A DNA stretch of 64,000 nucleotides, from the NCBI GenBank assembly GCA_021325025.1, contig JAJPHZ010000007.1:188190-252189 (forward strand), written 5' to 3'. This stretch comes from Pseudomonadota bacterium (GTDB taxonomy: Bacteria > Desulfobacterota > Binatia > Binatales > Binataceae). How positions within the stretch are numbered: position 1 is the stretch's first letter; each line of letters starts with the position of its first letter. This document shows positions 56,051-64,000 of the stretch, one piece after another. A model generated the notes under the pieces. The model saw nothing but the letters and a program-made list of their open reading frames with translations. It did no database searches and was not told where the DNA came from. The position numbers and the translations under genes are program-made.

Positions 56051-57368
56051 CGACGAAAAGAATATCCGCCGCTCGCTGGAGACCTTCTTTGTTTCCTGCG
56101 GCCATAGCGTGGCCTGCGCACCCGACGCACGCTCGGCGCTTGCAGCGCTGTGCGCGGGGGCCGAGGGCTTCGACCTGGTGCTGACCGACTTTCGCATGGC
56201 CGAGATGAACGGCCTGGAGCTGCTGGGGGAAATCAGGCGGCGCTTCCCCGACGCGTCGGTGGTACTGATGACGGCCTACGCCACGGTGGAAAACGCGGTC
56301 GCCGCGATGAAGGCGGGAGCCAGTGACTATCTGAGCAAGCCGTTTACTCTGGCCGGGGTTCAGCACGTCGTCGAACGCGCACTGGAGATGCGCAAGCTGC
56401 GCGTGGAAAACCGCGCGCTGCGCGCGGCGCTGGATGAATCGCCAATCCTGGACTCGCGCAGCCCGCGCATGCGCGCGCTCATCGAAACCGCGCGCCAGGC
56501 CGCCGCCAGCGAAGCCACGCTCATACTGCAGGGCGAAAGCGGCACTGGCAAAAACGTGTTGGCGCGCGAGATTCACGGCTGGAGTCCGCGGCGCGGGCGG
56601 CCCTTCGTGGTGGTCAACTGCACGACGCTGTCCGAGCAACTGCTGGAGAGCGAGTTGTTCGGCCACATGCGCGGCGCCTTTACCGGCGCGGTCAAGGACA
56701 AGCCGGGGCGGCTGGAAGCGGCCGACGGCGGCACGGTGTTCCTCGACGAGATCGCCGATTTGCCCACCGCCCTGCAAGCCAAGCTGCTGCGCTTTTTGCA
56801 GGAGCGGCGCTTCGAGCGCGTCGGCGGCACCCAAACCATCGAGGTTGACGCGCGAATCATCGCCGCCACCAATCGCGAGCTGGAGCAGGAAGTAGCTGCA
56901 GGCCGCTTGCGCGAGGACCTCTACTACCGGCTCAACGTGATCACGCTGGCAGTGCCGGCGCTGCGCGAGCGGAGCGAAGACATCCTGGCGCTGGCCGAAC
57001 GGTTTCTGGCCACTTCGGCCATGCGCAATCGCCGCCGCCATCTGAAGTTCGCTCCCGAGGCGGTGCAGGCGCTGTGCCGCTACCGATGGCCGGGCAACGT
57101 CCGTGAACTGCGCAACGCCATCGAGCGGGCGGTGGTGCTCAGCCGCGGCGATACCATCCGCCAGGAAGACCTGCCCGACGCTATCTTCCGGCCGCCCCCA
57201 GCCGTACTCCATCCCGCGCCGGAGACTTCGGCCTCGCTGGAGGAGGTCGAGCGCGAGCACATCCGCCGTGTGTTGGCCGACGCGGTTACGCTGGAAGAAG
57301 CCGCTGACACCCTGGGCATCAGCGTCGCCACGCTGTGGCGCAAACGCAAACGCTACGGGATTGAGTAA
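56028..57368 (+). CDS. NtrC-family sigma-54-dependent response regulator
   Basis: 446 residues. Receiver (1-120) with phospho-acceptor Asp54 (LVLTDFRM) and Lys104; AAA+ domain with Walker A GESGTGKN (169-176), sigma-54 contact loop GAFTGA (216-221) and Walker B VFLDEI (237-242); C-terminal Fis-type helix-turn-helix (EAADTLGISVATLWRKRKR). It activates sigma-54 holoenzyme. A matching -24/-12 promoter is present before kdp (47008-47023), replacing the OmpR-type KdpE normally found. Co-transcribed and overlapping with the kinase gene. Confidence 0.94.
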   Translation: MARLLIVDDEKNIRRSLETFFVSCGHSVACAPDARSALAALCAGAEGFDLVLTDFRMAEMNGLELLGEIRRRFPDASVVLMTAYATVENAVAAMKAGASDYLSKPFTLAGVQHVVERALEMRKLRVENRALRAALDESPILDSRSPRMRALIETARQAAASEATLILQGESGTGKNVLAREIHGWSPRRGRPFVVVNCTTLSEQLLESELFGHMRGAFTGAVKDKPGRLEAADGGTVFLDEIADLPTALQAKLLRFLQERRFERVGGTQTIEVDARIIAATNRELEQEVAAGRLREDLYYRLNVITLAVPALRERSEDILALAERFLATSAMRNRRRHLKFAPEAVQALCRYRWPGNVRELRNAIERAVVLSRGDTIRQEDLPDAIFRPPPAVLHPAPETSASLEEVEREHIRRVLADAVTLEEAADTLGISVATLWRKRKRYGIE

Positions 57369-57409
57369 TCCGAAGGCAGTGGCACAAGCGTCCTGCCTGT
57401 GCTGCCCAG

Positions 57410-58126
57410 TCAGCCGCGTCCCGCGTAACGTCCCAGGTAACGCCCGTCCGCGGTGGTGATCAGCAGGTAGGGTGACTCGCGCAGCAAGGTGGCTGCGAGC
57501 TGCGGTGTCATGTCGGGACGGATAGTCTGCGGCGCCGGGTTCATCGCCTCGCAGGCCGGTGCGCCGGGGCGATTGCCATCGATCGCGCCGAGCAGGATTC
57601 CGCCGCTGTCGACCACCACCGCAAGTGGCGCGGCCGATGACCGGAAGGCGTCGGGTAGCGGTTCATCGGGACGCAGTTGCGGCAATTCCGAGCGCATCGA
57701 CTCGCCGACGGTTTTGCGGCGCGACAGCCAGATCCAGCTTTGCCGGAGGACGGGAACCTCGTTGTGCACGAAGTAGGGCAGCGCCCGAACGCGCTCGGCC
57801 ATCGGGGCGGCCGGTTCCGCGGGCAGGCCGCGCACGATCCAATCCGCCTTGCCGCGTGTGTAGCGGTAGACCTGCCTGAAGCCCAGATATTCGAGCTGCG
57901 CCGCAGCCCGCGCGCTTAAGTCTCAAAGCGAATCGCGGCAGTACACCACACTGGGACGGTCCGCAGACAAGACCTTGCGCGCCTCGCGCCACAGGCGCGG
58001 CAGCGGCAGATGTATCGCGCCGCGGATGTGAACCGTGCGGTACTCGTGCAGCGGCAAGGTGTCGATGATTTGCGCGCTGCCGGCCTGGAGCATGGTGAGG
58101 ACCTGGCGATGGTTCAACATCAGCAT
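57410..58126 (-). CDS. Candidate selenoprotein: rhodanese-CBS protein with in-frame TGA
   Basis: Read through one TGA (57923-57925) the frame gives 238 residues. Residues 1-67: rhodanese domain (QIIDTLPLHEYRTVHIRGAI, VLSADRPSVVYCRDSL), then TGA at position 68, then DLSARAAAQLEYLGFRQVYR and GKADWIVRGLPAE. In cysteine homologues as I recall them the loop reads YCxDxxCDLSPRAA, so TGA falls on the second Cys of a C-x4-C pair. Residues 115-238 look like a CBS-type pair (VGESMRSELPQLRPDEPL, AVVVDSGGILLGAIDG, CEAMNPAPQTIRPDM, LLITTADGRYLGRY). The 162 codons after TGA are uninterrupted. It starts 28 bp after the MFS stop on the same strand. Alternative: a nonsense-mutated pseudogene. Confidence 0.65.
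57892..57910 (-). promoter_or_regulatory. SECIS-like hairpin after the in-frame TGA
   Basis: On the minus strand, 12 nt after TGA, CGGGCTGC pairs with GCAGCTCG (8 bp, one G-U) around the 3 nt loop GGC, whose first G is 21 nt after the TGA. This fits the known bacterial SECIS rules: loop 16-37 nt from UGA, small apical loop, G in its first two positions. Confidence 0.55.
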
Positions 58127-58153
58127 TGGAGCGCGCTGACTACAAAGTCATCC

Positions 58154-59797
58154 TCAATGACCCGCGGGGGCCTGGCCGCCGGCGACCGGGCGTTTCAGCA
58201 GGAACGGCCCGGGGATCAGGACGACGGCAATGATGGTCAGGATGCGGAACAGGTCGTTGAAGGAAAGCATCGCGGCCTGAGCCTGGATACCATGGTAGAC
58301 AAGCCCCATCCCGCGATAGGCTGCCGCGCCGAAATGGCCCGTCGCACCAGCCGTGCGCCAGGCCTCGAACACGGTGTAATGCTGGGTCAGGTAGGTCTGA
58401 TGGATCTGCTGATGGGTGACCAGGGTGGTGGACAGGTAGGCGACGGAAATCGCGGCGAAGTTGTTGCGCAGCATGCTGTAGAGGCTGGAGGCGTAGCCGA
58501 CGCGCTCGCGCGCCACGCATGACAGCGTGGCCGCCGATAAGGTGGGAAAGATCATGCCCGAGCCCACGCCCTGAAGCACGCTGGGGACCACGAAGTTCCA
58601 CATGCTCATATTCAGGGTGAAGTGCGCCATCTGCCACAGCCCGAGCGCGCTCAGCACGAAGCCGAAGGCAACCGTGTAGCGGGTATCGAAATCAAGCCGC
58701 GCCAACTGGCCGACCATGATCAGTGTGATCACCATCGCCACTCCGCGCGGCGCCATCGTAATCCCCGCCATCATCGCCGAGTAGCCCAGATATTCCTGCA
58801 GGAAAATTGGATTGAGCACGCCGCCGCCGTAGCTGACGAAGAACATCGACACCACCAGCGCGACCGCGATCGTAAAGGTGGGAATCTCCAGGATGCGCAG
58901 GTCGATAATCGGTTCGGAGAAGGTCAGCTCGCGAATCACCAGGCCGATGAGGCTGACGGCGGCCAGGGCGGTGGTCCACACCACCCAGGGCGCGGCGAAC
59001 CAGTCGGCGCGCTGCCCGCGGTCCATCACGATTTGCAGACTGCCCAGCCCCAGCACCAGGAGCAGGATACCCAGGTAATCGACCCGGCCGCCGACTGCGC
59101 GCCGCTTGCGCATGAAGGCCGGGTCATGCACGAACGCCGACACCATCAGCACCGCGACCGCGCCCACCGGGATGTTGATGTAGAAATTCCAACGCCAGCT
59201 CCAGTTGTCGGTGATCCATCCGCCCAAGGTGGGGCCGATAATCGGCGCCGCCATGATTCCCAGTCCCCACGTCGCCATCGCCATCGCCTGCTCCTGGGGC
59301 GGGAAGGTCTCCATCATGATGGCCTGCGAGGAGGGCACCATCGCGGCCCCGGCCAGCCCCTGCAGCAGGCGGAAGAGCACCATCTGGTCGAGGCTGCGCG
59401 CCGCACCACACATCCCCGAGGCGAGGACGAAGGTCACCACCGAGGTCAGGAAATAGCGCTTGCGCCCGAAGCGCGAGGAGATCCATCCGGTCATCGGAAT
59501 CATGATTCCGTTGGCCAGCAGGTAGCTGGTCAGCACCCAGGTAATCTCATCGACGCTGGCCGAGAACGCGCCCTGCATGTGCGGCAGCGAGACGTTGATG
59601 ATCGAGGTGTCGAGCATCTCGAGCATCGTGCCCAGCATCACGGCGAGCGCAATCAGCCACTTGTGGCTGTGCTCGTAGGATCGCTCCTCGGCAACCTCCG
59701 CGCCCGCCGGGCCGGCATCCGCCGCCATCGCGCTGTCAACGAACGCGCGTGCGCTTTCGTCTAAGACATCGGCGCGGTCTGTGGAGGCGGAAGCCAT
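58154..59797 (-). CDS. DHA2-family MFS multidrug exporter, third copy
   Basis: 547 residues, about 14 transmembrane segments, with the same DHA2 signatures as the 11054-14377 pair (LDTSIINVSLPHMQGAF, SSRFGRKRYFLTSV, GGWITDNWSWRWNFYINIP) but more diverged. An Ala/Asp/Glu-rich cytoplasmic N-terminus (1-40) precedes the first helix. The rhodanese-CBS gene follows 28 bp downstream on the same strand, suggesting co-transcription. No adaptor or outer-membrane factor gene is adjacent. Confidence 0.9.
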   Translation of the reverse strand: MASASTDRADVLDESARAFVDSAMAADAGPAGAEVAEERSYEHSHKWLIALAVMLGTMLEMLDTSIINVSLPHMQGAFSASVDEITWVLTSYLLANGIMIPMTGWISSRFGRKRYFLTSVVTFVLASGMCGAARSLDQMVLFRLLQGLAGAAMVPSSQAIMMETFPPQEQAMAMATWGLGIMAAPIIGPTLGGWITDNWSWRWNFYINIPVGAVAVLMVSAFVHDPAFMRKRRAVGGRVDYLGILLLVLGLGSLQIVMDRGQRADWFAAPWVVWTTALAAVSLIGLVIRELTFSEPIIDLRILEIPTFTIAVALVVSMFFVSYGGGVLNPIFLQEYLGYSAMMAGITMAPRGVAMVITLIMVGQLARLDFDTRYTVAFGFVLSALGLWQMAHFTLNMSMWNFVVPSVLQGVGSGMIFPTLSAATLSCVARERVGYASSLYSMLRNNFAAISVAYLSTTLVTHQQIHQTYLTQHYTVFEAWRTAGATGHFGAAAYRGMGLVYHGIQAQAAMLSFNDLFRILTIIAVVLIPGPFLLKRPVAGGQAPAGH

Positions 59798-59864
59798 GTT
59801 GGAGGGTATTGTAGATGGGGCCCGCGGATGGCGAAACGCGGCCGATGCGGACAGGCGTCGCAGG

Positions 59865-60275
59865 TCAAATAAAGTGCTGTTCGATATAGCTCAGCGCGGT
59901 TTCCAGGTCGGGGAGGATCTTGGTACAAAAGCGAACCATCCAGGGCGAGGCGTCGGCGAAGCTCAGCGGGCTGAAGGCGATGACGAATTTGCCCAGCTGG
60001 AAGCTGGCGTAAAACGTCTCCATCGCGGTGCCGATCGAAGGCTTGCAGTAGTTGACCAGCAGCAGGTCGGCATCGCGGATATCCTGCAGGTCGAACTCGA
60101 CAATCTCGTTGGCGGAATCGATCTCATGGTCGCGGAAATTGCGCCGCATCGGATCGAGCAGGATGAAGCGGCCGGCCAGACGCTCCTTGGCGCGGGTGCG
60201 CCAGTCCTTGGCGGCGGTGCGCTGGGCATCCATGATCGGACCGCACAGGTAAATCTTTCGCGTCTGATTGGCCAT
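59865..60275 (-). CDS. Nucleoside 2-deoxyribosyltransferase-like protein
   Basis: 136 residues from ATG 60275; the longer frame upstream encodes a Pro/Ser/Cys-rich, unlikely leader. IYLCGPIMDAQRTAAKDWR at the N-terminus, DADLLLVNYCKPSIGTAMETFYA in the centre and GKFVIAFSP match the PF05014-type fold, with Glu in GTAMETFYA at the catalytic glutamate position. Family reactions transfer deoxyribose or hydrolyse (deoxy)nucleotides. Cytoplasmic; substrate unknown. Divergent from lptB. Confidence 0.78.
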   Translation of the reverse strand: MANQTRKIYLCGPIMDAQRTAAKDWRTRAKERLAGRFILLDPMRRNFRDHEIDSANEIVEFDLQDIRDADLLLVNYCKPSIGTAMETFYASFQLGKFVIAFSPLSFADASPWMVRFCTKILPDLETALSYIEQHFI

Positions 60276-60415
60276 GCGCCGCCAGCATACCACAGGCGCG
60301 GCATCGGCGCAGGACACCGGCTCCGTCGCGCTGGGAGTTCGGCTATGCGGGGGACTATGAATGGCCACCGAATGCAGTTAAAAAGATCTAAGGCGAGGGA
60401 GAGCAGGCAAATTCA

Positions 60416-61201
60416 GTGGCTCAAGCCTTGAAAGCTCAACAGGTGCAGGTGCCACCGCAGCCGGTGCATGCCGCCCGCACCACGCTGGAGGGGTTGACGC
60501 TGACCAAGCGCTACGCCGGGCGCGCGGTCGTCGACCAGGTCGAAGTGCGCATTCGCGGCGGCGAGGTGGTGGGTCTGCTGGGCCCCAACGGCGCCGGCAA
60601 GACGACCACCTTTTACATGCTGGTGGGGCTGCTCAAGCCCGACGCGGGACGCGTGATGCTCGACGGTGAGGACATCAGCTACCTGCCGCTGTATCAGCGT
60701 GCCCGCCGCGGCATCAGTTATCTACCCCAGGAGCCGTCGGTGTTCCGCAAGCTGACCGTCGAGCAGAATCTGCTCGCGGTGCTGGAGACGCTGCCGCTGA
60801 CCGAAGAGGAACGCCAGGGGCGGCTGCAATCGCTGCTGAGCGAGCTGGACATCGCGCATTTGGCGCGCAGCAAGGCGGGGGTGTTGTCGGGCGGCGAGCG
60901 GCGGCGGGTGGAAATCACCCGGGCGCTGGTGCTCAATCCTTCCTTCTTATGCCTGGACGAGCCGTTTGCGGGCATCGACCCAATTACCGTGGTCGAGATC
61001 CAGCGCATCATCCATTATCTGAAGGACCGCGGCATCGGCGTGCTGATGTCCGACCATAACGTGCACGAAACGCTGTCGGTAATCGATCGCGCCTATATCA
61101 TCCACGACGGGCATATCCTGATGGAGGGCACGCCCCAGGAAATCGTGGATAGTGCCGCAGTGCGCCAGGTCTTTTTGGGCGAAACCTTCCAGTTGCGCTG
61201 A
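60416..61201 (+). CDS. lptB: LPS export ABC transporter ATP-binding protein
   Basis: 261 residues from GTG 60416. Walker A GPNGAGKTT, Q-loop YLPQEPSVFRKLTVEQNL (strongly LptB-like), signature LSGGERRRVE, Walker B FLCLDEPFAGIDP, and SDHNVHETLSVIDRAYI, which is diagnostic of LptB rather than LivF/LivG. It powers lipopolysaccharide extraction from the inner membrane with LptFG. The first 25 residues are a non-conserved Gln/Pro/Val extension. rpoN, often adjacent to lptB, is not here; clpP follows at 74 bp. Confidence 0.94.
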   Translation: MAQALKAQQVQVPPQPVHAARTTLEGLTLTKRYAGRAVVDQVEVRIRGGEVVGLLGPNGAGKTTTFYMLVGLLKPDAGRVMLDGEDISYLPLYQRARRGISYLPQEPSVFRKLTVEQNLLAVLETLPLTEEERQGRLQSLLSELDIAHLARSKAGVLSGGERRRVEITRALVLNPSFLCLDEPFAGIDPITVVEIQRIIHYLKDRGIGVLMSDHNVHETLSVIDRAYIIHDGHILMEGTPQEIVDSAAVRQVFLGETFQLR

Positions 61202-61275
61202 GGCTTGTTCCAAGGCCATTGAGGAACCCTCCGCGGGGACTCGACCGGCAGGGCTTTCGCAGTAATACTTGAGGC

Positions 61276-61875
61276 ATGAGCGTCTTAATTCCATACGTGG
61301 TGGAACAGACCGGACGCGGCGAGCGCTCCTACGACATCTACTCGCGCCTGCTGCGCGACCGGATCGTGTTTCTGGGCGGGCCGATCAACGATGACGTGGC
61401 CAACCTGATCTCGGCGCAGCTTTTGTTCCTGGAGGCCGAAAATCCCGAGCAGGAGATCAACCTCTACATCAACTCCCCGGGCGGGTCGGTGACCGCCGGA
61501 TTGGCCATCTACGACACCATGCAGTTCATCAAGCCGGCGCTCTCCACGCTGTGCGTAGGCCAGGCGGCCAGCATGGCGGCAGTGCTGCTGGCGGCGGGAA
61601 CCAAGGGCAAGCGCTACGCCCTGCCCCATTCGCGCGTGATGATCCATCAGCCGTCGGGAGCGTTCGAGGGCCAGGCCACCGACATCGAGCTGCATGCGCG
61701 CGAGGCGCTGCGGCTGCGCGAGATGCTCAACGAAATCCTGGCCCGCCATACCGGCCAGACCGTGCGCAAGATCGAAAAGGACACCGAACGCGATTCCTTC
61801 ATGAACGCGCAGGCAGCGGTGGAGTACGGAATCGTCGACGAGATCCTGGAATCGCGCCACGGCAAGGCCGCCTGA
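61276..61875 (+). CDS. clpP: ATP-dependent Clp protease proteolytic subunit
   Basis: 199 residues. Catalytic triad Ser99 (GQAASMAA), His124 (VMIHQP) and Asp173 (ERDSFM); [17 protein letters not shown] and the C-terminal EYGIVDEIL are family hallmarks. It forms the tetradecameric serine protease that works with ClpX or ClpA. No clpX follows within the window; a tRNA gene is next. No obvious propeptide beyond the first few residues. Confidence 0.96.
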   Translation: MSVLIPYVVEQTGRGERSYDIYSRLLRDRIVFLGGPINDDVANLISAQLLFLEAENPEQEINLYINSPGGSVTAGLAIYDTMQFIKPALSTLCVGQAASMAAVLLAAGTKGKRYALPHSRVMIHQPSGAFEGQATDIELHAREALRLREMLNEILARHTGQTVRKIEKDTERDSFMNAQAAVEYGIVDEILESRHGKAA

Positions 61876-61966
61876 GCGGCCACCAGCTTTGCAGGGAAGC
61901 AGCCGGCGGGGGAGTTGCACGCGCAAGCACGGACAGGTAGCTATATTCGTCTGACACGGAACCAAC

Positions 61967-62042
61967 GGGCAGGTAGCTCAGTCGGTAGAGCAAAGGACTG
62001 AAAATCCTTGTGTCGACAGTTCGATTCTGTCCCTGCCCACCA
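61967..62042 (+). tRNA. tRNA-Phe (GAA)
   Basis: The cloverleaf is complete: acceptor GGGCAGG/CCTGCCC, D-arm AGCTCAGTCGGTAGAGC, anticodon stem AAGGA/TCCTT with loop CTGAAAA (anticodon GAA), T-arm with GTTCGATTC, discriminator A and an encoded CCA (62040-62042). Confidence 0.95.
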
Positions 62043-62776
62043 TCCAAAAGCTCAATGAAATCAAACCCTTTTCGCCCACCCGGCCATCAGCAGGGAGCGC
62101 GAGGGAGTACTTGACCCCACGTTTGACCCCTACCGGAAACAGCGGCGTGGGAGTGGCGGCCCCGAAAGCCCGGTGGAAATCTCTCTCGGGACTTAATGGT
62201 ATTACGAAATAGACGAATAAAGGGCTACCTTGGCGCGCTACCGGCCTTGCGCTAACGTCAGCCAGCCGCCGTCGCTGGCGCGCCTGTACCAGAAACTGTG
62301 CGACGATGGTGGCGGCATACGATGGCGACTTGTGGAACAGCAGGCTCAGGTCGCGCCGCGGCAGCGCCCCGATCTGATCGGGTGCCCACAGCCTAAGCGC
62401 GATCTAGAAGGCGCGCCGCTACGGCCGTCGGTGTGCGCAGGTCGAACACGCGGCAGACCACTTCGCGCACGCCGATGAGCACGACTTCGGGCGCGATGTC
62501 AGGCATTAGATAGCCGATGCGCGCGGGCGCTCGACGAAGCCCACGTCACGGGCTCCTCCGCCCGCCGCAGGTATGGGGCTGACGACGTGCCTCGGGCGGG
62601 AGGTGCGGGCCGGCCCTGCGCCCCCACAGCCTTCAGGGTTGGATGCGCTCCGCGTCGAGGTTTAGCGCGTCGCAGATCGAGCTGAAAGCAAATGGAAATA
62701 AATAGAGTCGTTGACAGCAAGGTCAAGACTGGTGTAGATGCCCGGACAGGCCTTTTTAATTCAGGAGGGAAATACG
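62043..62776. other. 734 bp of apparently decayed DNA downstream of tRNA-Phe
   Basis: No intact gene. A minus-strand fragment (62506 to 62393; MPDIAPEVVLIGVREVVCRV and onward, 37 codons) has protein-like composition but is truncated. The segment just after the tRNA (62100-62130) contains TTGACCCC/TTTGACCCC repeats. The layout resembles a decayed integration site; no integrase is recognisable. Confidence 0.4.
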
Positions 62777-63214
62777 ATGATCAAGAGGCTAGCAATTCTC
62801 ATCTGCTTGCTGGGAATCACATTAGGGTCAGTTTCTGCCTATGCGAGTCCCACGAACAAGAAGATCACGGCCGAGTGCACCAGTACTGCTCCTGACGTTA
62901 TAACTAGCAGCGTCAGCGTGACTTTGTGCGCGGCAGCTCCGTTCCCATGCAGTGCGGCCACCATTGCCTGTCCTGCTCTTAGCTGCGATAGTAGCGGCGT
63001 TACTGCGCCCTCGAGCACGACTGTTTCTTGTGCAGCCCCATTTAAAGTGGATGCAGTGAGCTGGAGTCAGAGCTACGTCGACTACGACGGCAGCGGCAAC
63101 ATTCTATCCGCTGGAGGAGCGGCCGGGGCTGCGGTGCTGTCGAAGGGACAGTTTGGATTCGTGAACACGCAAACCGCCACCAGCGGCGATAGCGTCACGC
63201 TCAAAGTGAAGTGA
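62777..63214 (+). CDS. Small secreted cysteine-containing protein, unknown
   Basis: 145 residues from ATG 62777, with a strong AGGAGG at 62763-62768. A clear signal peptide (IKRLAILICLLGITLGSVSAYA) gives a mature protein of about 120 residues. Seven cysteines lie between about residues 34 and 90 (TLCAAAPFPC, ATIACPALSC), suggesting disulphides. The C-terminus is beta-rich (VDAVSWSQSYVDYDGSGN, SGDSVTLKVK). Base composition is less GC-rich than its neighbours. No family recognised; probably periplasmic or extracellular. Confidence 0.65.
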   Translation: MIKRLAILICLLGITLGSVSAYASPTNKKITAECTSTAPDVITSSVSVTLCAAAPFPCSAATIACPALSCDSSGVTAPSSTTVSCAAPFKVDAVSWSQSYVDYDGSGNILSAGGAAGAAVLSKGQFGFVNTQTATSGDSVTLKVK

Positions 63215-63560
63215 GGCTGAGCTTTCGGGCAATATAATCGGCGAAAAGATTCCGCGCGTCGAGGCCTGCGCGCGCGTCGCTGGCCCGCCGCAATCGGCGT
63301 TGGGGCTCGCGGCCGACCACCAAGTCGGCGGATTCGTCGATGCGAAGCGCCACCGCCCCGGCAGCGGCAGACGCCAAGGATGTTCTCCGGCGTGGTCAGC
63401 GGCGGATCGTCGGGCTCCGGTTCCCGCCGGGGCTCGTCTTTCATCTGCGCCTGCGCTTGAGCCCCACTTTGACCCTCTCAAATCTCCAAATCCTTTTTCG
63501 CAACTTGCCGGCGCGTGGCCACGCGCCTTTGCGCGCGCTCTGTGACCTGCTGCGCCGCGC
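63215..63560. other. 346 bp without a supported gene; possible frameshifted minus-strand remnant
   Basis: On the minus strand, one frame from 63444 gives MKDEPRREPEPDDPPLTTPE and a different frame nearer 63230 gives ALRIDESADLVVGREP ... FADYIARKLSLTS with ordinary protein composition. Joining them needs a frameshift, so this may be a broken small gene. Nothing else is visible. Confidence 0.3.
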
Positions 63561-63794
63561 TCAGGCCAGCAGGTTGGTCCTGACGGCGGTGACGATGACG
63601 CCGGCGTGGTAGCTGGCCAGCACCAACTCCCAGAAGGCCAGATAGATAATCACCGGCCAGAAATTTCGGCGTTTGTGCGGCCTTGGGATGCCCATCGGCG
63701 TCGGCCGTTCGAGCGCATCCGAGCCTGCGGCGGCCGCCGATTGGCAGGCAGCGACCCTGACATTGTTGCTGGACCGGGATTTCCAAAAGCGCAT
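63561..63794 (-). CDS. Small membrane protein, unknown
   Basis: 77 residues from ATG 63794, with GGAGTGAG about 5 nt upstream. The N-terminal 45 residues are soluble and Ala/Arg-rich; one long transmembrane segment (about 49-72, FWPVIIYLAFWELVLASYHAG) ends near the C-terminus. Tail-anchored topology. No family recognised. From 63795 to the window end I see no further gene. Confidence 0.45.
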   Translation of the reverse strand: MRFWKSRSSNNVRVAACQSAAAAGSDALERPTPMGIPRPHKRRNFWPVIIYLAFWELVLASYHAGVIVTAVRTNLLA

Positions 63795-64000
63795 CGTTCT
63801 CACTCCGACAACAGGCTGTGCAGGCCGATGGCTGGCGCCCGCGACTAACAGCATCCCAGTGCGGGTACCGACACAGGGGCGCGTACAATTTCACGATACC
63901 AGACCGATGGGGTGCAGGATGTGAAAAAACGATCGGCCCGCAGCTCTTTGGTTGCCAGGATTTTACGTCTTTAGCGGGTTTCCAGGCCCCGATGCTGGCG

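Noticed and set aside
58622..59764. Plus-strand 380-codon frame opposite the third MFS gene
   Set aside because: Same His/Arg/Asp/Gly-rich shadow pattern as opposite the other MFS copies.
62230..62478. 82-codon open frame downstream of tRNA-Phe
   Set aside because: Arg/Pro/Gln-rich translation and no start signal; treated as decayed sequence.

Overview
The window comes from a GC-rich, diderm bacterium. TamA/TamB, LptB, an OmpA-family lipoprotein and an outer-membrane barrel require an outer membrane. Class III PHA synthase, several crotonase-family enzymes, an SDR, an amidohydrolase, a luciferase-like monooxygenase and a secreted sedolisin suggest a soil or sediment lineage of the delta-proteobacterial/Binatota/Acidobacteria type. 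That taxonomic placement is inference only.

Layout. (1) 2-1501: three plus-strand phage replication-type genes (replication protein C-terminus, helicase-loader-like protein, small conserved phage protein). (2) 2222-5150: PHA cluster (PhaE-like subunit, class III PhaC, mini-phasin, alpha/beta hydrolase). (3) 5281-14377, minus strand: two tandem DHA2 drug-efflux MFS paralogues, then tamA and tamB. (4) 14604-15380: crotonase gene, followed by a roughly 180 bp MITE-like inverted-repeat element. (5) 15720-32901: a podovirus-like morphogenesis and lysis module (terminase, N4-gp56-type capsid, SU10-like adaptor, hub, ejection-type proteins, 1127-residue tailspike, endolysin, holin-like proteins). 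It is interrupted by an AraC regulator and an HPr-kinase-like protein that has lost its Walker A lysine. No portal or integrase is seen. (6) 33050-46795: chromosomal metabolism and secretion genes, including a 1699-residue sedolisin, an orphan HPt protein and glutathione-dependent formaldehyde dehydrogenase. (7) 47008-57368: a complete kdpFABC potassium pump operon with a small leader-like membrane ORF, a short KdpD (sensor plus USP domain, no kinase), a separate HAMP-PAS histidine kinase and an NtrC-type sigma-54 activator. A good sigma-54 -24/-12 promoter and palindromic candidate activator sites lie directly upstream. (8) 57410-59797, minus strand: a third DHA2 transporter followed by a rhodanese-CBS protein whose frame contains an in-frame TGA at an expected cysteine position, with a SECIS-like hairpin 12 nt downstream. 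This is a candidate selenoprotein. (9) 59865-63794: nucleoside deoxyribosyltransferase-like protein, lptB, clpP, tRNA-Phe, a degraded stretch, and small secreted or membrane proteins.

The most notable observations are the candidate selenocysteine rhodanese-CBS protein, the rewired sigma-54/NtrC-type control of kdp with a split KdpD, and a phage module that lacks a portal gene, carries a pseudokinase, and encodes structural proteins bearing export signals.
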